From the NCBI GenBank assembly GCA_025359355.1, contig JANYGR010000315.1, forward strand, positions 1 to 33,688: DNA of 33,688 nucleotides. The letters run 5' to 3'. Of the stretch, positions 17,191-25,960 are shown in pieces (within the stretch, counting starts at the first letter, position 1; every line of letters begins with the position of its first letter). This stretch comes from Bacteroidota bacterium. GTDB taxonomy: Bacteria; Bacteroidota; Bacteroidia; B-17B0; Aurantibacillaceae. The notes beneath the pieces are model-generated. The model had not been told where the DNA came from. It did not search any database and saw nothing but the letters and a program-made list of their open reading frames with translations. The position numbers and the translations under genes are program-made.

Positions 17191-17342
17191 TAATTAGTGC
17201 TTACAAAAACAGAGTGTCTGATGAGAAAGTTATAAGTTCGAGGCTTGCGAAGACTTAAATAATGGGAGTTTGCTTTTCGCAAATGACCATTTTTAAAGCA
17301 AGCGTAACGAAGAAATTGGAGCTTTCTTGCTGACACTAATTA
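17191..17342. repeat. Structured inverted-repeat element between convergent genes
   Basis: The perfect 9-base arms TAATTAGTG (17191-17199) and CACTAATTA (17334-17342) bracket the region. Just inside are AGTGTC (17213-17218) and GACACT (17332-17337). A well-formed hairpin lies at 17261-17291: AATGG, GA, GTTTGC, loop TTTTC, GCAAAT, GA, CCATT, with facing GA/GA mismatches. Further short stems are AGCAAG with CTTGCT and AAGAAA with TTTCTT. The right arm runs into the DUF3109 stop codon. It could be a bidirectional terminator, a REP/MITE-like dispersed element or a small RNA. It is more G+C rich than nearby intergenic DNA. No transposase is present, and a target-site duplication is not clear. Confidence 0.45.
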
Positions 17343-17936
17343 TTTTTTCTTATGACCGTATGCTTTGAAGACAGCATCAACTTCATTAAACCACGCCTCA
17401 CCATATTTACGAATAAGGGGTTCTTTTAAAAACGCATAAACAGGCACGTTTAGCTGAGTGCCGCATTCGCAAGCGGCTTTGCAAATATGCCAAGAATGGT
17501 AGTTAACAGCATCATACTCTTTGTACTCTTGAATACGAATAGGGTATAGATGGCAAGAAATTGGTTTTTTCCAATCGTGCACAAACTCTTCTGTTTTCCC
17601 TTCTAAATAGGCTTGTTCAATGGCACACTTGGCAATATGCTTGTCGTCAAAAAACACAAAAGCACATTCAGCGCCATCACTTACTAAAGTTGTTGTGTAG
17701 TCTCCATCAGCATCTAACACGTAACTACCATGCTTTTCAACGGCAGCAATTCCTTTTGCATTCATATAAGGTTTTACAGCAGGATATATTGCATCTAAAA
17801 TTTTTAATTCTTTTTTATCCAAAGGAGCCCCACTATCCCCAGAAACACAGCACTCTCCCTTGCAGGCGTTTAAATCGCATACAAATTCTTTGTCAAAAAT
17901 ATCTTCGGAAATGAGGGTGTGACCAATTGCTATCAT
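17340..17936 (-). CDS. DUF3109 family cysteine-rich protein
   Basis: 198 residues, no signal peptide, cytoplasmic. The many cysteines are arranged as in DUF3109, which is related to the YkgJ-type zinc/iron-chelating Cys clusters: CDLNACKGECC near residues 20-31, a Cys in DGAECAFVFFDDKHIAKCAIEQ at about 90-110, PISCHLYPIRIQEY at about 127, and HICKAACECG at about 150-160. The KPISCHLYP motif is a hallmark of the family. A metal or Fe-S ligand role is likely, but the biological function is unknown. The next gene on this strand starts well upstream (17984 is the stop of the AhpD-like gene), with a 47-base gap, so the two could share a transcript. Confidence 0.85.
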   Translation of the reverse strand: MIAIGHTLISEDIFDKEFVCDLNACKGECCVSGDSGAPLDKKELKILDAIYPAVKPYMNAKGIAAVEKHGSYVLDADGDYTTTLVSDGAECAFVFFDDKHIAKCAIEQAYLEGKTEEFVHDWKKPISCHLYPIRIQEYKEYDAVNYHSWHICKAACECGTQLNVPVYAFLKEPLIRKYGEAWFNEVDAVFKAYGHKKK

Positions 17937-17983
17937 GGTGCAAAAATACCAATTATAACTTTAAAAAAACAGGTGTGTCGTTT

Positions 17984-18331
17984 TTACTTCTGACTCATTA
18001 ATTCTTCCCAAAACTCGGCACCACGGCGTGTATGCGGAATGACGATAGTGCCGCCAACAATATTTGCCACTGCAAAAATTTCATAAACTTCTTCGGTGGT
18101 GCACCCTTGCTCGTAACATTTACCCAAATGGTATTTAATACAATCGTCGCAACGCAGCACCATACTAGCAACTAAACCAAGCATTTCCTTAGTTTTAACA
18201 TTAAGCGCGCCTTCACTATAGGTTTGAGTATCTAAATTAAATAAGCGCTTAATCACTAAATTATCTTTTCCTAAAATAACATCGTTCATCTTAGCGCGAT
18301 AGTTATCAAATTCTTCTATTTGTTTTGACAT
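17984..18331 (-). CDS. Carboxymuconolactone decarboxylase / AhpD-like protein
   Basis: 115 residues when started at the ATG at 18329-18331 (MSKQIEEFDNYRAKM). An upstream ATG would add 18 residues (MAKCNRLFIFNFKNQSTI) that are not family-like and would overlap the MBOAT gene, so the shorter start is preferred. The core has the redox-type motif C61-x2-C64-x3-H68 in RCDDCIKYHLGKCYEQG, as in AhpD and other small CMD-family peroxidase-associated proteins. It is followed by the TTEEVYEIFAVANIVGGTIVIPHTRRG helices. Likely a thiol-disulfide or peroxide-defence accessory protein in the cytoplasm. The substrate cannot be inferred. Confidence 0.88.
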   Translation of the reverse strand: MSKQIEEFDNYRAKMNDVILGKDNLVIKRLFNLDTQTYSEGALNVKTKEMLGLVASMVLRCDDCIKYHLGKCYEQGCTTEEVYEIFAVANIVGGTIVIPHTRRGAEFWEELMSQK

Positions 18332-18347
18332 GATTGTGGATTGGTTT

Positions 18348-20012
18348 TTAAAATTGAAAATAAATAAACGGTTGCATTTCGCCACTAACTAATTGATAAA
18401 AACAAAATACAAATATGACCACCACTATACTCATAATAGGTAACGGTAAGTCTGCAAATTTATTACGGTAGGCTTCTTTAATCCGCTCTGGTATCCAATG
18501 AATTAAATAACCAATTGCCATAACTGAAAACACAACGGCATATCCTTTAATAATATTAAGTGTGAGTGCTGCTCCAAAATGGTTGTTGATCCTATCGAAA
18601 ATAAGGCTAACGGTTTCGAGGTTGTCGCTTCTAAAAAAAATACGTGTAAAGCTAATAAACGTTAGAGTTATCAAAACCAACATGCCTTTTACAAAAAATG
18701 AGTTCGTCTTTTTAAAGGGCGATATTTTTAGCCAAAGTTTATGTACAACTAATCCCAATCCGTTTAAGCCTCCCCAAATAATAAATAGCCATGAACTCCC
18801 GTGCCAGAAGCCTCCAAGCAGCATTGTTACTAATAAATTTACATTAGTATTAATGCTCTGTTTTACTTTTGGAAAAAAGTACGACAACAAAACAAATACA
18901 GTTGCTAAACATAACAAAACTAACAACAACCAAATTTTTCCTGTAAGTAATACTAACACAATGGATAAAAAAGCAATACAGATATATGAACCAATAGTGC
19001 CTTTTTTATTTCCTCCTAAAGGAATATATAAATAATCTTTAAGCCACGATGATAAAGAAATATGCCAGCGTTTCCAAAACTCGCTCACGTCTTGTGATTT
19101 GTAAGGTGATTTAAAATTTGTTTTTAATCTATAGCCTAACAATAACGCTACTCCAATGGCAATGTCTGTATAGCCACTGAAATCGGCATAAATTTGAAGA
19201 GAATATCCAAAAACACCAAACACAGTTTCTACACCTGAATAATAATTTGGGTTATCAAAAATACGATCGATATAATTAACGGCAATATAATCCGCTACAA
19301 TTTTTTTTCCTAAACCGTTGATGATCCAAAAAATAGCTAAGCCAAATTCTTTGCGCTTTAAATTATATGGTAAATATATTTGATACAAAAACTCGTTAGC
19401 CTTCACTATTGGCCCAGCCACTAAGTGCGGAAAGAAGCATACAAAAAAACCGTAATCAAAAATAGATTTAACAGGCGTTACTTTTTCACGATACATATCA
19501 ATGATGTATGAAATAGATTGAAAGGTGAAAAAAGATATTCCTACTGGTAATATTAATTTATCAATCGGATCTTTTGTTCCTAAAAATGTATTGCTAAACT
19601 GCGCGAAGTGATTAAAGAAATGAAAATCAGTTCCCGCTAATTGATTAGTGCTTTCGGTAAAAAAATAGGCATACTTAAAATAACACAGTAAACTTAAATT
19701 TATAATCATACTTATTGTTAAGTACATTTTTTTTCGGGCATCTGTTTTTGCTTGGTGTATCAGCCTTCCCCAGTTATAGTCGCTACAAATAGTGAAAATG
19801 AGTAATATTAAAAAAACACCGCTGGTTTTGTAATAAAAGAAAAAACTCACTAACAACAAATAAAACGTACGCAGTGTGTTTTTTTTATATAACAACGAAT
19901 AGATAGCCAATACAACGGCAAAGAATCCCCAAAAATACAGTTGCGTAAAAATCACAGGTTGTCCCTTCACATAAAGGAAACAGGATTTAAGATATGTTGT
20001 TATGTCATCCAT
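18348..20012 (-). CDS. MBOAT family O-acyltransferase (AlgI/DltB-like)
   Basis: About 554 residues with some 10-12 membrane helices. MBOAT landmarks include DYNWGRLIHQA (about 77), PVGISFFTFQSISYIIDMYRE (about 160), FKSPYKSQDVSEFWKRWHISLSSWLKDYLYIPLGGNKKG (about 300-340), and the catalytic histidine in LLGGFWHGSSWLFIIWGGLNG (about 400-420). Such proteins move acyl groups, usually acetyl, across the inner membrane to extracytoplasmic polymers. The start MDDITTYLKSC at 20012 fits the family. An ATG at 20051 exists but falls inside a 16-base inverted repeat and adds MILFDLFSLLSHK. It is followed on the same strand by the AhpD-like gene and preceded by two SGNH hydrolases, the usual partners that finish the transfer. 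Confidence 0.9.
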   Translation of the reverse strand: MDDITTYLKSCFLYVKGQPVIFTQLYFWGFFAVVLAIYSLLYKKNTLRTFYLLLVSFFFYYKTSGVFLILLIFTICSDYNWGRLIHQAKTDARKKMYLTISMIINLSLLCYFKYAYFFTESTNQLAGTDFHFFNHFAQFSNTFLGTKDPIDKLILPVGISFFTFQSISYIIDMYREKVTPVKSIFDYGFFVCFFPHLVAGPIVKANEFLYQIYLPYNLKRKEFGLAIFWIINGLGKKIVADYIAVNYIDRIFDNPNYYSGVETVFGVFGYSLQIYADFSGYTDIAIGVALLLGYRLKTNFKSPYKSQDVSEFWKRWHISLSSWLKDYLYIPLGGNKKGTIGSYICIAFLSIVLVLLTGKIWLLLVLLCLATVFVLLSYFFPKVKQSINTNVNLLVTMLLGGFWHGSSWLFIIWGGLNGLGLVVHKLWLKISPFKKTNSFFVKGMLVLITLTFISFTRIFFRSDNLETVSLIFDRINNHFGAALTLNIIKGYAVVFSVMAIGYLIHWIPERIKEAYRNKFADLPLPIMSIVVVIFVFCFYQLVSGEMQPFIYFQF

Positions 20013-20041
20013 TTTATGACTCAAAAGACTAAAGAGATCGA

Positions 20042-20083
20042 AGAGAATCAAGAGACGACACAGATTACGTCTCTTGATTCTCT
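20042..20083. repeat. Perfect 16-base inverted repeat between SGNH and MBOAT genes
   Basis: AGAGAATCAAGAGACG (20042-20057) and its exact reverse complement (20068-20083) are separated by a 10-base loop. The repeat lies 10 bases after the stop of the upstream SGNH gene and about 30 bases before the MBOAT start. No T-tract follows on the minus strand, so it is unlikely to be a simple terminator. It may stabilise the upstream mRNA or attenuate MBOAT expression. The nearby AAGACTAAAGAGA (20025-20037) recurs at 21276-21288 within the SGNH signal-peptide codons. Confidence 0.7.
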
Positions 20084-20093
20084 GCTGTCCCTT

Positions 20094-21344
20094 TTATCTC
20101 TTCTGTCCTTCGTTTACTTTACTATTATATTTATAACTTCTATCAATGGCATCAAACATTAAACCAGCCAGTAGTTTATAGCCTCGTCCATTAAAATGCA
20201 CCTTGTCTTTTGCTGCTAATCCTGCTTTAAACCATTTATAAATAGATTTGTATCCACCCATCACCGCATATAAATCATACACTGCCGCTTTATGTTTTTC
20301 CATTAAATCAAACATGGCTTCTTCTGCCTTAATAGGACGTTTGTTAGATGTTTTGCGTTTGATATAATTATCCGTAGTCGTTGTAAATAAGATAGCACAA
20401 TGAGGGGCAGCTTTTTTTATTTGAGCAATTAAACTATCGTAGTTAGCAATAAATTCTTCCTTGGTGAAATTTTTACCTTGCGTATCATTAACGCCTAACG
20501 AAAAAATAACTAAGTCGGGAGGTATGCTTTTTAATTCGTTAACAAATTCGGTGCAACGTAAAAAAGAATTGCTACTTGCTCCGTTAACGCCCATTGCGGC
20601 ATAATAAAATCCAGGATTACTATTTTCAATACTAAAGCCTCTCAACATAAAATCACGATGATTTGTGTCTTTTCTAATCGCAACAAAATTTAAGGAGTCA
20701 ATATATGATTCGAAGGTAAACTCTGTATAACCTTTATCCTTAAAATCTTTTCTTTCAAATTGTAAGGTCGTTTCATGGTTAAGCGCTAATTCAAAACTCG
20801 GATTAAAATTATGATATACTTTTACTGAATTAAATGTTTTGTTGTGATTGTTGGGTAATAATTTAAAACCAAATGTTATTACGCTGTCGTTCGTAATACC
20901 TGCAATGCCAGCCATTCCCAAGTTATTACACATTTCTTTGGCTAATGCACAACGACATCTTTTCCAATGACCAGAAGTAAACGATCTAAAAAAATGAGGA
21001 CTGTTTGCGTGTACAATTGCAAACGGAAAAATAAATGTACCACCTCCTTCGTATTTATTTAATCCTTGAAAACCATCCATTAAAACTTCTGTCCAAAAAC
21101 CCGCTTGAATGTGCGAACCGCCATAATGAACTATATTTACTCGCTTTCGTTTACCTACTTTCAGTTCATCTATCTTTTTATAGAAATCCATAAATCGAGA
21201 ACTATCCTTGCTAAAATATAATTTACTTTGGTTAAGATTTATAAATGGTGGGAGTTGCGATTTTACTGTAGAGACAAGACTAAAGAGACATAAGACTAAA
21301 AAGGCTTTACTCACTATTTTAATTTCTATTTTAATTGTTTTCAT
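20094..21344 (-). CDS. SGNH/GDSL-type hydrolase, exported (first of two)
   Basis: 416 residues. The signal peptide is at about 1-29 (FLVLCLFSLVSTVKSQ). The catalytic serine is Ser77 in VNIVHYGGSHIQAGFW (block I). Block III is IFSLGVNDTQGKN (about 288-300). The Asp/His pair is D380-x2-H383 in AAKDKVHFNGRGYKLLAG (block V). These are the standard SGNH residues, so the protein should be an active esterase or acyl-transferase in the periplasm. It resembles the AlgJ/AlgX or PatB class that works with an MBOAT protein. It lies directly upstream of the MBOAT gene and 51 bases after another SGNH gene, all on one strand. The natural polymer substrate is not evident from sequence. Confidence 0.85.
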   Translation of the reverse strand: MKTIKIEIKIVSKAFLVLCLFSLVSTVKSQLPPFINLNQSKLYFSKDSSRFMDFYKKIDELKVGKRKRVNIVHYGGSHIQAGFWTEVLMDGFQGLNKYEGGGTFIFPFAIVHANSPHFFRSFTSGHWKRCRCALAKEMCNNLGMAGIAGITNDSVITFGFKLLPNNHNKTFNSVKVYHNFNPSFELALNHETTLQFERKDFKDKGYTEFTFESYIDSLNFVAIRKDTNHRDFMLRGFSIENSNPGFYYAAMGVNGASSNSFLRCTEFVNELKSIPPDLVIFSLGVNDTQGKNFTKEEFIANYDSLIAQIKKAAPHCAILFTTTTDNYIKRKTSNKRPIKAEEAMFDLMEKHKAAVYDLYAVMGGYKSIYKWFKAGLAAKDKVHFNGRGYKLLAGLMFDAIDRSYKYNSKVNEGQKR

Positions 21345-21395
21345 ATTGCCTGTATTGATCCCTGTATTCCCTTCAATCTCTATTGTCTTTTTAAT

Positions 21396-22844
21396 CTATT
21401 TTTTATTTTTCACAAACGCATTATAATCGTTAATCAACGAAGCATATAGCAATACAGCTATTTTGCGAGCGCCGCCTGAACTAAAATGAATGTAATCTTT
21501 TGCGCCAATTCCTTGCTCCACCCAGGTGAGCATACTGTTGTAGCCACCCATACAATTATACATATCAAAAAATGCGCAATCATATTCAAAAGCTGTTTTT
21601 TTAATGGCATCTCGCAAATTTTCCAATTGAGGATGCGTCACATAATCCGCTACTTCTTTCACACTCATATCTGCTGGACCAATAACGAGTATAGATGCTT
21701 GAGGCGCTAATTTTTTAATAGTGGCTATTTGTACTTTTAAATACAATCCAAAATTATCAGCCTGTTCTTTTGTTTTAATATATGGCAATGCGTTTCCTCC
21801 AAACTGAAGGATGATTAATTTTGTATTGAGGTAATCATAAAAATTTTTAAGCTGAGTGAAATTAATTTGATTAAAAAAAGTTCCTGAACTGCCTCGTAAT
21901 CCGAAATTATCTACCATGACTCCTTTTCCACTTTCGAGCGAAATACCATAAAAATCAGGGCTATCCTTGCCTTTAAATTTAAACTCATGTAATAAAGCTG
22001 GTTGATTCAAATTAAATTCTTTGATGTTAAAGTTTCCTCCACTTACTAATGAATCCGAATTATTTAACGAACCATTTTCATATAATTCCACATGGGTTTT
22101 GGTTTGTGCTCCCCCATAAAATAATTTTATTTTTTTATATGCACCAGCCTTCGCCCCACCATTCTTACTCGTCACTATTTTTACCCAAGCCGATTTATAC
22201 TGAGTCGTATCAGATAACGGCGCATAATTATTAAAACGAGTGAAGTGTGCTAATGCTCCAAAATTAGTATGCTTCACGCGCTTATCTTTACCAGCAAATA
22301 CACAATATCTATCCCAATTAGTACTCCACGACATTTTATTAACCACACTTGGTGCCACAGGCATAAACGACACGAGCCCTGGGCCTTCGCCACCATATAA
22401 GTTTTGTAATTTTAATCTCAGATAATCACTAATCCGATCGCCCTCTATTTGCGAATCACCATAATGGAGAATCCGAATACTTTTTTCTTCCTTATTGATG
22501 TTAGATAAGGAATTAAAAAAATTAGCTAAAGCACTTTTGGTTGCGTTTTTATATTGTATGCTTGTGTTTAATTTGACAGCGGTATCTTTTAATTCTATGG
22601 CTGTTATTTCCTCAACTTCCGAATTGCTTTCAGTCACCTTTTCTTCTGCATCTGCTAAAGCGATAATGGCTGAAATATCTTTTTTTACTTCTTTCTTAGC
22701 ACCAAAAAGCGAATGCACGGTTGGATAATGAATACTATATGATTCGGTAATATAAAAACCCTTCTCAGGAAACACCATACTTATAGCACCTAACATCATA
22801 AATGTTAATCCTAAAAAAAGTAATGTGTAAAACGGCTTATGCAT
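21396..22844 (-). CDS. SGNH/GDSL-type hydrolase with N-terminal anchor (second of two)
   Basis: 482 residues. An N-terminal hydrophobic segment (about 6-25) acts as a signal anchor, followed by a Glu-rich low-complexity stretch (about 55-90, DAEEKVTESNSEVEEI). The SGNH domain starts at about 123: IRILHYGDSQIEGDRI with Ser131, then LIILQFGGNA (block III), and D450-x2-H453 in AKDYIHFSSGGARKIA. Between them is a beta-rich insert (about 170-310), similar to the carbohydrate-binding part of AlgX-like proteins. Probably anchored in the inner membrane and facing the periplasm, acting with the MBOAT protein in the same cluster. It starts the minus-strand unit; the divergent gene at 23035 lies 190 bases away. 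Confidence 0.85.
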   Translation of the reverse strand: MHKPFYTLLFLGLTFMMLGAISMVFPEKGFYITESYSIHYPTVHSLFGAKKEVKKDISAIIALADAEEKVTESNSEVEEITAIELKDTAVKLNTSIQYKNATKSALANFFNSLSNINKEEKSIRILHYGDSQIEGDRISDYLRLKLQNLYGGEGPGLVSFMPVAPSVVNKMSWSTNWDRYCVFAGKDKRVKHTNFGALAHFTRFNNYAPLSDTTQYKSAWVKIVTSKNGGAKAGAYKKIKLFYGGAQTKTHVELYENGSLNNSDSLVSGGNFNIKEFNLNQPALLHEFKFKGKDSPDFYGISLESGKGVMVDNFGLRGSSGTFFNQINFTQLKNFYDYLNTKLIILQFGGNALPYIKTKEQADNFGLYLKVQIATIKKLAPQASILVIGPADMSVKEVADYVTHPQLENLRDAIKKTAFEYDCAFFDMYNCMGGYNSMLTWVEQGIGAKDYIHFSSGGARKIAVLLYASLINDYNAFVKNKK

Positions 22845-23034
22845 AGCTATTGTAATTCAATAAAGATGCAGATTTGTTTTTAGTGAGATTAATGGCCCGA
22901 AATTAGTTTTTCACAATATCCATGTAGATAACATCCTTCGATTTTCCTCTAAAATTATTCTAATGAAAAACTAAAAGATATAAACATGAGGACATCTCTA
23001 TTAAATAGATTAATGTAAATTAGCACTCTATAAT

Positions 23035-23667
23035 ATGCAAAAATTAGCAACGATTATTTCTACTATATTACACCCATTGTTAATGGCAACTTATGGTTGT
23101 TTGTTAGTGTTTTTCGGCTTATATAATAGTATTTATGCGGTTTATACGCCTTTCAAAACCAAAATTGCAATTATTTTAATAGTGTTTGTATTCACTTTTT
23201 TTATTCCTGTTTTAAATCTATTTATTCTTTTTAAATTAAAATACATATCTTCTATTAAGTTAGAAAACCGTCAAGAACGAGTTTTCCCCTTGATTATGAC
23301 AGCCTTTTGTTATTTTGGATTATTTTATCTGATATACGATTTTAATATTTGGCCTGCCGTTAAGTTATTTGTGTTAGGTGGTGGTTTATGTATTTTATTA
23401 ACTGCTATCATTTCTATGTGGTGGCAAATTAGCGCTCATTTAATTGGCATTGGAGGCGTATTCGGTGTGCTGCTTGCATTTTGTTATTATATGCAAATGC
23501 CTGTTTTTACAGCCATTTCTATCAGTGTGTTATTGGCTGGTATTATTGGGTTTGCACGTTTACAATTACGCGCTCATGTTCCTAGTCAGGTTTACGTTGG
23601 TTTTATCGTTGGTTGCGTAATGCAGTTTGGTTTATTTGGATTAGCTCAATTATTTAGATTTTTGTAA
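23035..23667 (+). CDS. PAP2-like integral membrane protein
   Basis: 210 residues with about six transmembrane helices and little else. The segments KLENRQERVFPLI (about 76-88), SMWWQISAHLIGIGGVFG (about 127-144) and FARLQLRAHVPSQVYVGFIVG (about 173-193) line up with the three phosphatase motifs of the PAP2 superfamily. The pattern 'ISAH..G.GG' replaces PSGH and 'R..A H.P.QV..G' replaces SR...H...D. It is therefore a divergent PAP2-type protein, possibly acting on lipid pyrophosphates. Catalytic competence is uncertain. It is the first gene of a plus-strand unit: the SDR gene starts 2 bases after its stop. Confidence 0.7.
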   Translation: MQKLATIISTILHPLLMATYGCLLVFFGLYNSIYAVYTPFKTKIAIILIVFVFTFFIPVLNLFILFKLKYISSIKLENRQERVFPLIMTAFCYFGLFYLIYDFNIWPAVKLFVLGGGLCILLTAIISMWWQISAHLIGIGGVFGVLLAFCYYMQMPVFTAISISVLLAGIIGFARLQLRAHVPSQVYVGFIVGCVMQFGLFGLAQLFRFL

Positions 23668-23669
23668 TC

Positions 23670-24683
23670 ATGAATTTAATAACAGGAGCAACAGGATTAG
23701 TAGGCGCACATGTTGCATTGCAATTATTAAAACAACAAAAGCCTGTTATAGCTATAAAAAGATTGAACAGCGACGTTACGAAAACAAAAAAATTATTTTC
23801 CTACTACACCACAGATTACGAAAAACTGTTTCAACAAATTAAATGGATAGATGCCGACATCTGCGACATTTATGCTGTATTAGATGCTTTAGAAGGAATT
23901 GATACCGTGTATCATTGTGCTGGTTTTGTCTCATTCAACAAAAAAGACATTAAGCAATTATATAAAATTAATGCTGAAGGCACGGCAAATATTGTTAATG
24001 CTTGTTTAGAAAAAAACATTAAAACACTTTGTCACGTTAGCTCTATTGCTACTTTACAAAACCCTGACATTACTCAAAATATTGATGAATCGGTTTATTG
24101 GAAGTCATCTCCAAGCGCCAGTGATTATGCCATTAGTAAGTATAACGGGGAACGTGAAGTATGGCGCGGTATCGAAGAAGGTTTAAACGCTGTTATCATT
24201 AATCCAAGTATTATTTTAGGCCCAGGTTTTTGGAATCAAAGCTCCAGTAAATTAATCCCTACTTGTTACAAAGGCACACCCTTTTACACCAATGGTTCTA
24301 GCTCAACTGTAAATGCCATGGATGTTGCTAATTGCATGATTGCCCTTGTTACTAAAAACCTAACTGGGAAACGTTACATCATTTCCGAAAATAATTATTC
24401 GTTTAAAGAAATTGTTTCTACCATTCAAAAACAATTTAATAAAAAAGCACCACATATACATGCAGGCAAAACCTTATTAACGCTAGCTAAATGGGCAGAT
24501 TCGTTACGTCATTTATTTACAGGCAAAGAACAAATCATTACAACAAATATGATTCATTCGGTTTTGGAAGAAAACACGTATTCTAATGCTCGTATTATAA
24601 AGGCATTAGATTATACATTTATACCGTTCTCGGAAACAGTAACATTTATATGCAATGCTTACCTGAATGATTTAAAAAATTAA
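23670..24683 (+). CDS. NAD-dependent epimerase/dehydratase (extended SDR)
   Basis: 337 residues. The N-terminal Rossmann motif is ITGATGLVGAHVA (residues 4-16). A CHVSSIATLQ strand lies at about 120-130, and the catalytic YxxxK motif is in SDYAISKYNGEREVW (about 151-165). The NPSIILGPG stretch at about 180 is typical of extended SDRs that act on nucleotide sugars, dihydroflavonol-like or steroid-like substrates. The exact substrate is not readable. It is packed between the PAP2-like gene (2-base gap) and the CapA-like gene (5-base gap), so it belongs to one transcript, perhaps in envelope or polysaccharide metabolism. Confidence 0.88.
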   Translation: MNLITGATGLVGAHVALQLLKQQKPVIAIKRLNSDVTKTKKLFSYYTTDYEKLFQQIKWIDADICDIYAVLDALEGIDTVYHCAGFVSFNKKDIKQLYKINAEGTANIVNACLEKNIKTLCHVSSIATLQNPDITQNIDESVYWKSSPSASDYAISKYNGEREVWRGIEEGLNAVIINPSIILGPGFWNQSSSKLIPTCYKGTPFYTNGSSSTVNAMDVANCMIALVTKNLTGKRYIISENNYSFKEIVSTIQKQFNKKAPHIHAGKTLLTLAKWADSLRHLFTGKEQIITTNMIHSVLEENTYSNARIIKALDYTFIPFSETVTFICNAYLNDLKN

Positions 24684-24688
24684 CACGC

Positions 24689-25921
24689 ATGTCAAAATTC
24701 ATTTATATATTCTTTGCTTTATTGCTCAATTTAGTGTTAGGAAATAAATGCACTACTTCACAAAAGGCTGTAAATAAAGGAGCAACAGAAGAAAAAAAGT
24801 CCTCGCCAATTAATCACACAACTACTGCGGTTTATGATTACACGCCAAGCATTCCTTACTTTCCCGATTCTATTTCTGAAATGACTATTAATTTAGTGGG
24901 AGATTTAATGTGTCATTTACCGCAAACAAACAATGCTAAATTACCTAATGGCGAATACGATTTTAATCCAAGTTTTGAATATATCAAACCTTATTTACAA
25001 GATGCCAATATCACCATCGGAAATCTAGAAACTACATTTGCTGGCACTACACAGCCTTATGCGGGCTATCCTGCATTTAATTCTCCAGATGCATACTGCA
25101 AAGCTATTAAAGAAGCTGGTTTTGATTTTTTAGTAACTGCTAATAACCATAGCATGGATACTAGAGAAGACGGGCTTTTACGCACTATCGATGTGATTAA
25201 AAAAAATGGATTAGGTTATGCGGGCACATATTTAAATCAACGCGATCACGACTCTATTCGAATTATACCTATTAAAGGAATTAAATTGGGGATATTAAAT
25301 TACACCTATGGCACCAATGGTGCATATCCTCATACAGATCATAAATACATGTTAAATGTTATTGATTCTGCAGGAATTACTAACGCAGTAAAATTGGCTA
25401 AACAAAATGGCGCCGATATTATTTTAGTATTTTATCACATGGGATTAGAAAATATTACTGAACCAACATTAGCACAAAAAGACGCTGTACGTTTTGCTTT
25501 GGATGCAGGCGCTACACTGGTAATCGGTGCGCATCCTCACGTTGTAGGCCCAACCAAAACACTTTATTCAAGTGCAATTAATGATACGGCTTTCGTAGCA
25601 TACTCATTAGGCAATTTTCTATCTAATCAGTATTGGAGATATACAGATGCTGGTGTTATTTTAAAACTCACTATTCAGAAAAATGTAACGAAAAATAAAA
25701 CCTCCTTCAAAAGCGCAAACTATTTGCCAACATGGGTTTATAGAGGAGATGGTAGTAAAAAAATGCACATCTTGTTTCCCGCTCAATGGGCAAATGATAG
25801 CACTAAATTACCCTTGTTTTTAAATGTTAGCCATAAACAAAAAATGGCAGAAGCTTTTGAAGACACAAAATCAATTATTACTAAATATAATCCTCATATT
25901 ACACTGAAAACTGTAAATTAA
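24689..25921 (+). CDS. CapA family protein (PGA-capsule-type metallophosphatase fold)
   Basis: 410 residues with an N-terminal export signal (MSKFIYIFFALLLNLVLGN) followed by a Ser/Thr/Lys-rich spacer to about residue 60. The CapA/PgsA fold shows as MTINLVGDLMCHLP (about 66-79), ITIGNLETTFAGT (about 111), LVTANNHSMD (about 150), ILVFYHMGLE (about 250), VIGAHPHVVGP (about 280) and VAYSLGNFLSNQYW (about 302). These supply the metal-binding Asp, Asn and His residues. Family members take part in poly-gamma-glutamate synthesis or act as surface phosphatases. No other pgs genes are present here, so polymer synthesis is unproven. A cysteine at about residue 21 (GNKC) does not fit a good lipobox. Confidence 0.88.
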   Translation: MSKFIYIFFALLLNLVLGNKCTTSQKAVNKGATEEKKSSPINHTTTAVYDYTPSIPYFPDSISEMTINLVGDLMCHLPQTNNAKLPNGEYDFNPSFEYIKPYLQDANITIGNLETTFAGTTQPYAGYPAFNSPDAYCKAIKEAGFDFLVTANNHSMDTREDGLLRTIDVIKKNGLGYAGTYLNQRDHDSIRIIPIKGIKLGILNYTYGTNGAYPHTDHKYMLNVIDSAGITNAVKLAKQNGADIILVFYHMGLENITEPTLAQKDAVRFALDAGATLVIGAHPHVVGPTKTLYSSAINDTAFVAYSLGNFLSNQYWRYTDAGVILKLTIQKNVTKNKTSFKSANYLPTWVYRGDGSKKMHILFPAQWANDSTKLPLFLNVSHKQKMAEAFEDTKSIITKYNPHITLKTVN

Positions 25922-25960
25922 TTGGAATACTATAGTGTCTGAAAAAAAACATTAAAAAGT

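Noticed and set aside
18332..18385. An 18-residue N-terminal extension of the AhpD-like protein
   Set aside because: It would overlap the MBOAT gene end and contributes no conserved sequence; the ATG at 18331 fits the family.
20013..20051. A 13-residue N-terminal extension of the MBOAT protein
   Set aside because: The upstream ATG lies inside the 16-base inverted repeat and the added residues are not family-like; the ATG at 20012 gives the expected N-terminus.
24689..24760. Lipoprotein signal on the CapA-like protein
   Set aside because: The cysteine in GNKC is preceded by Gly-Asn-Lys, which does not match the lipobox pattern, so an ordinary export signal or anchor is more likely.
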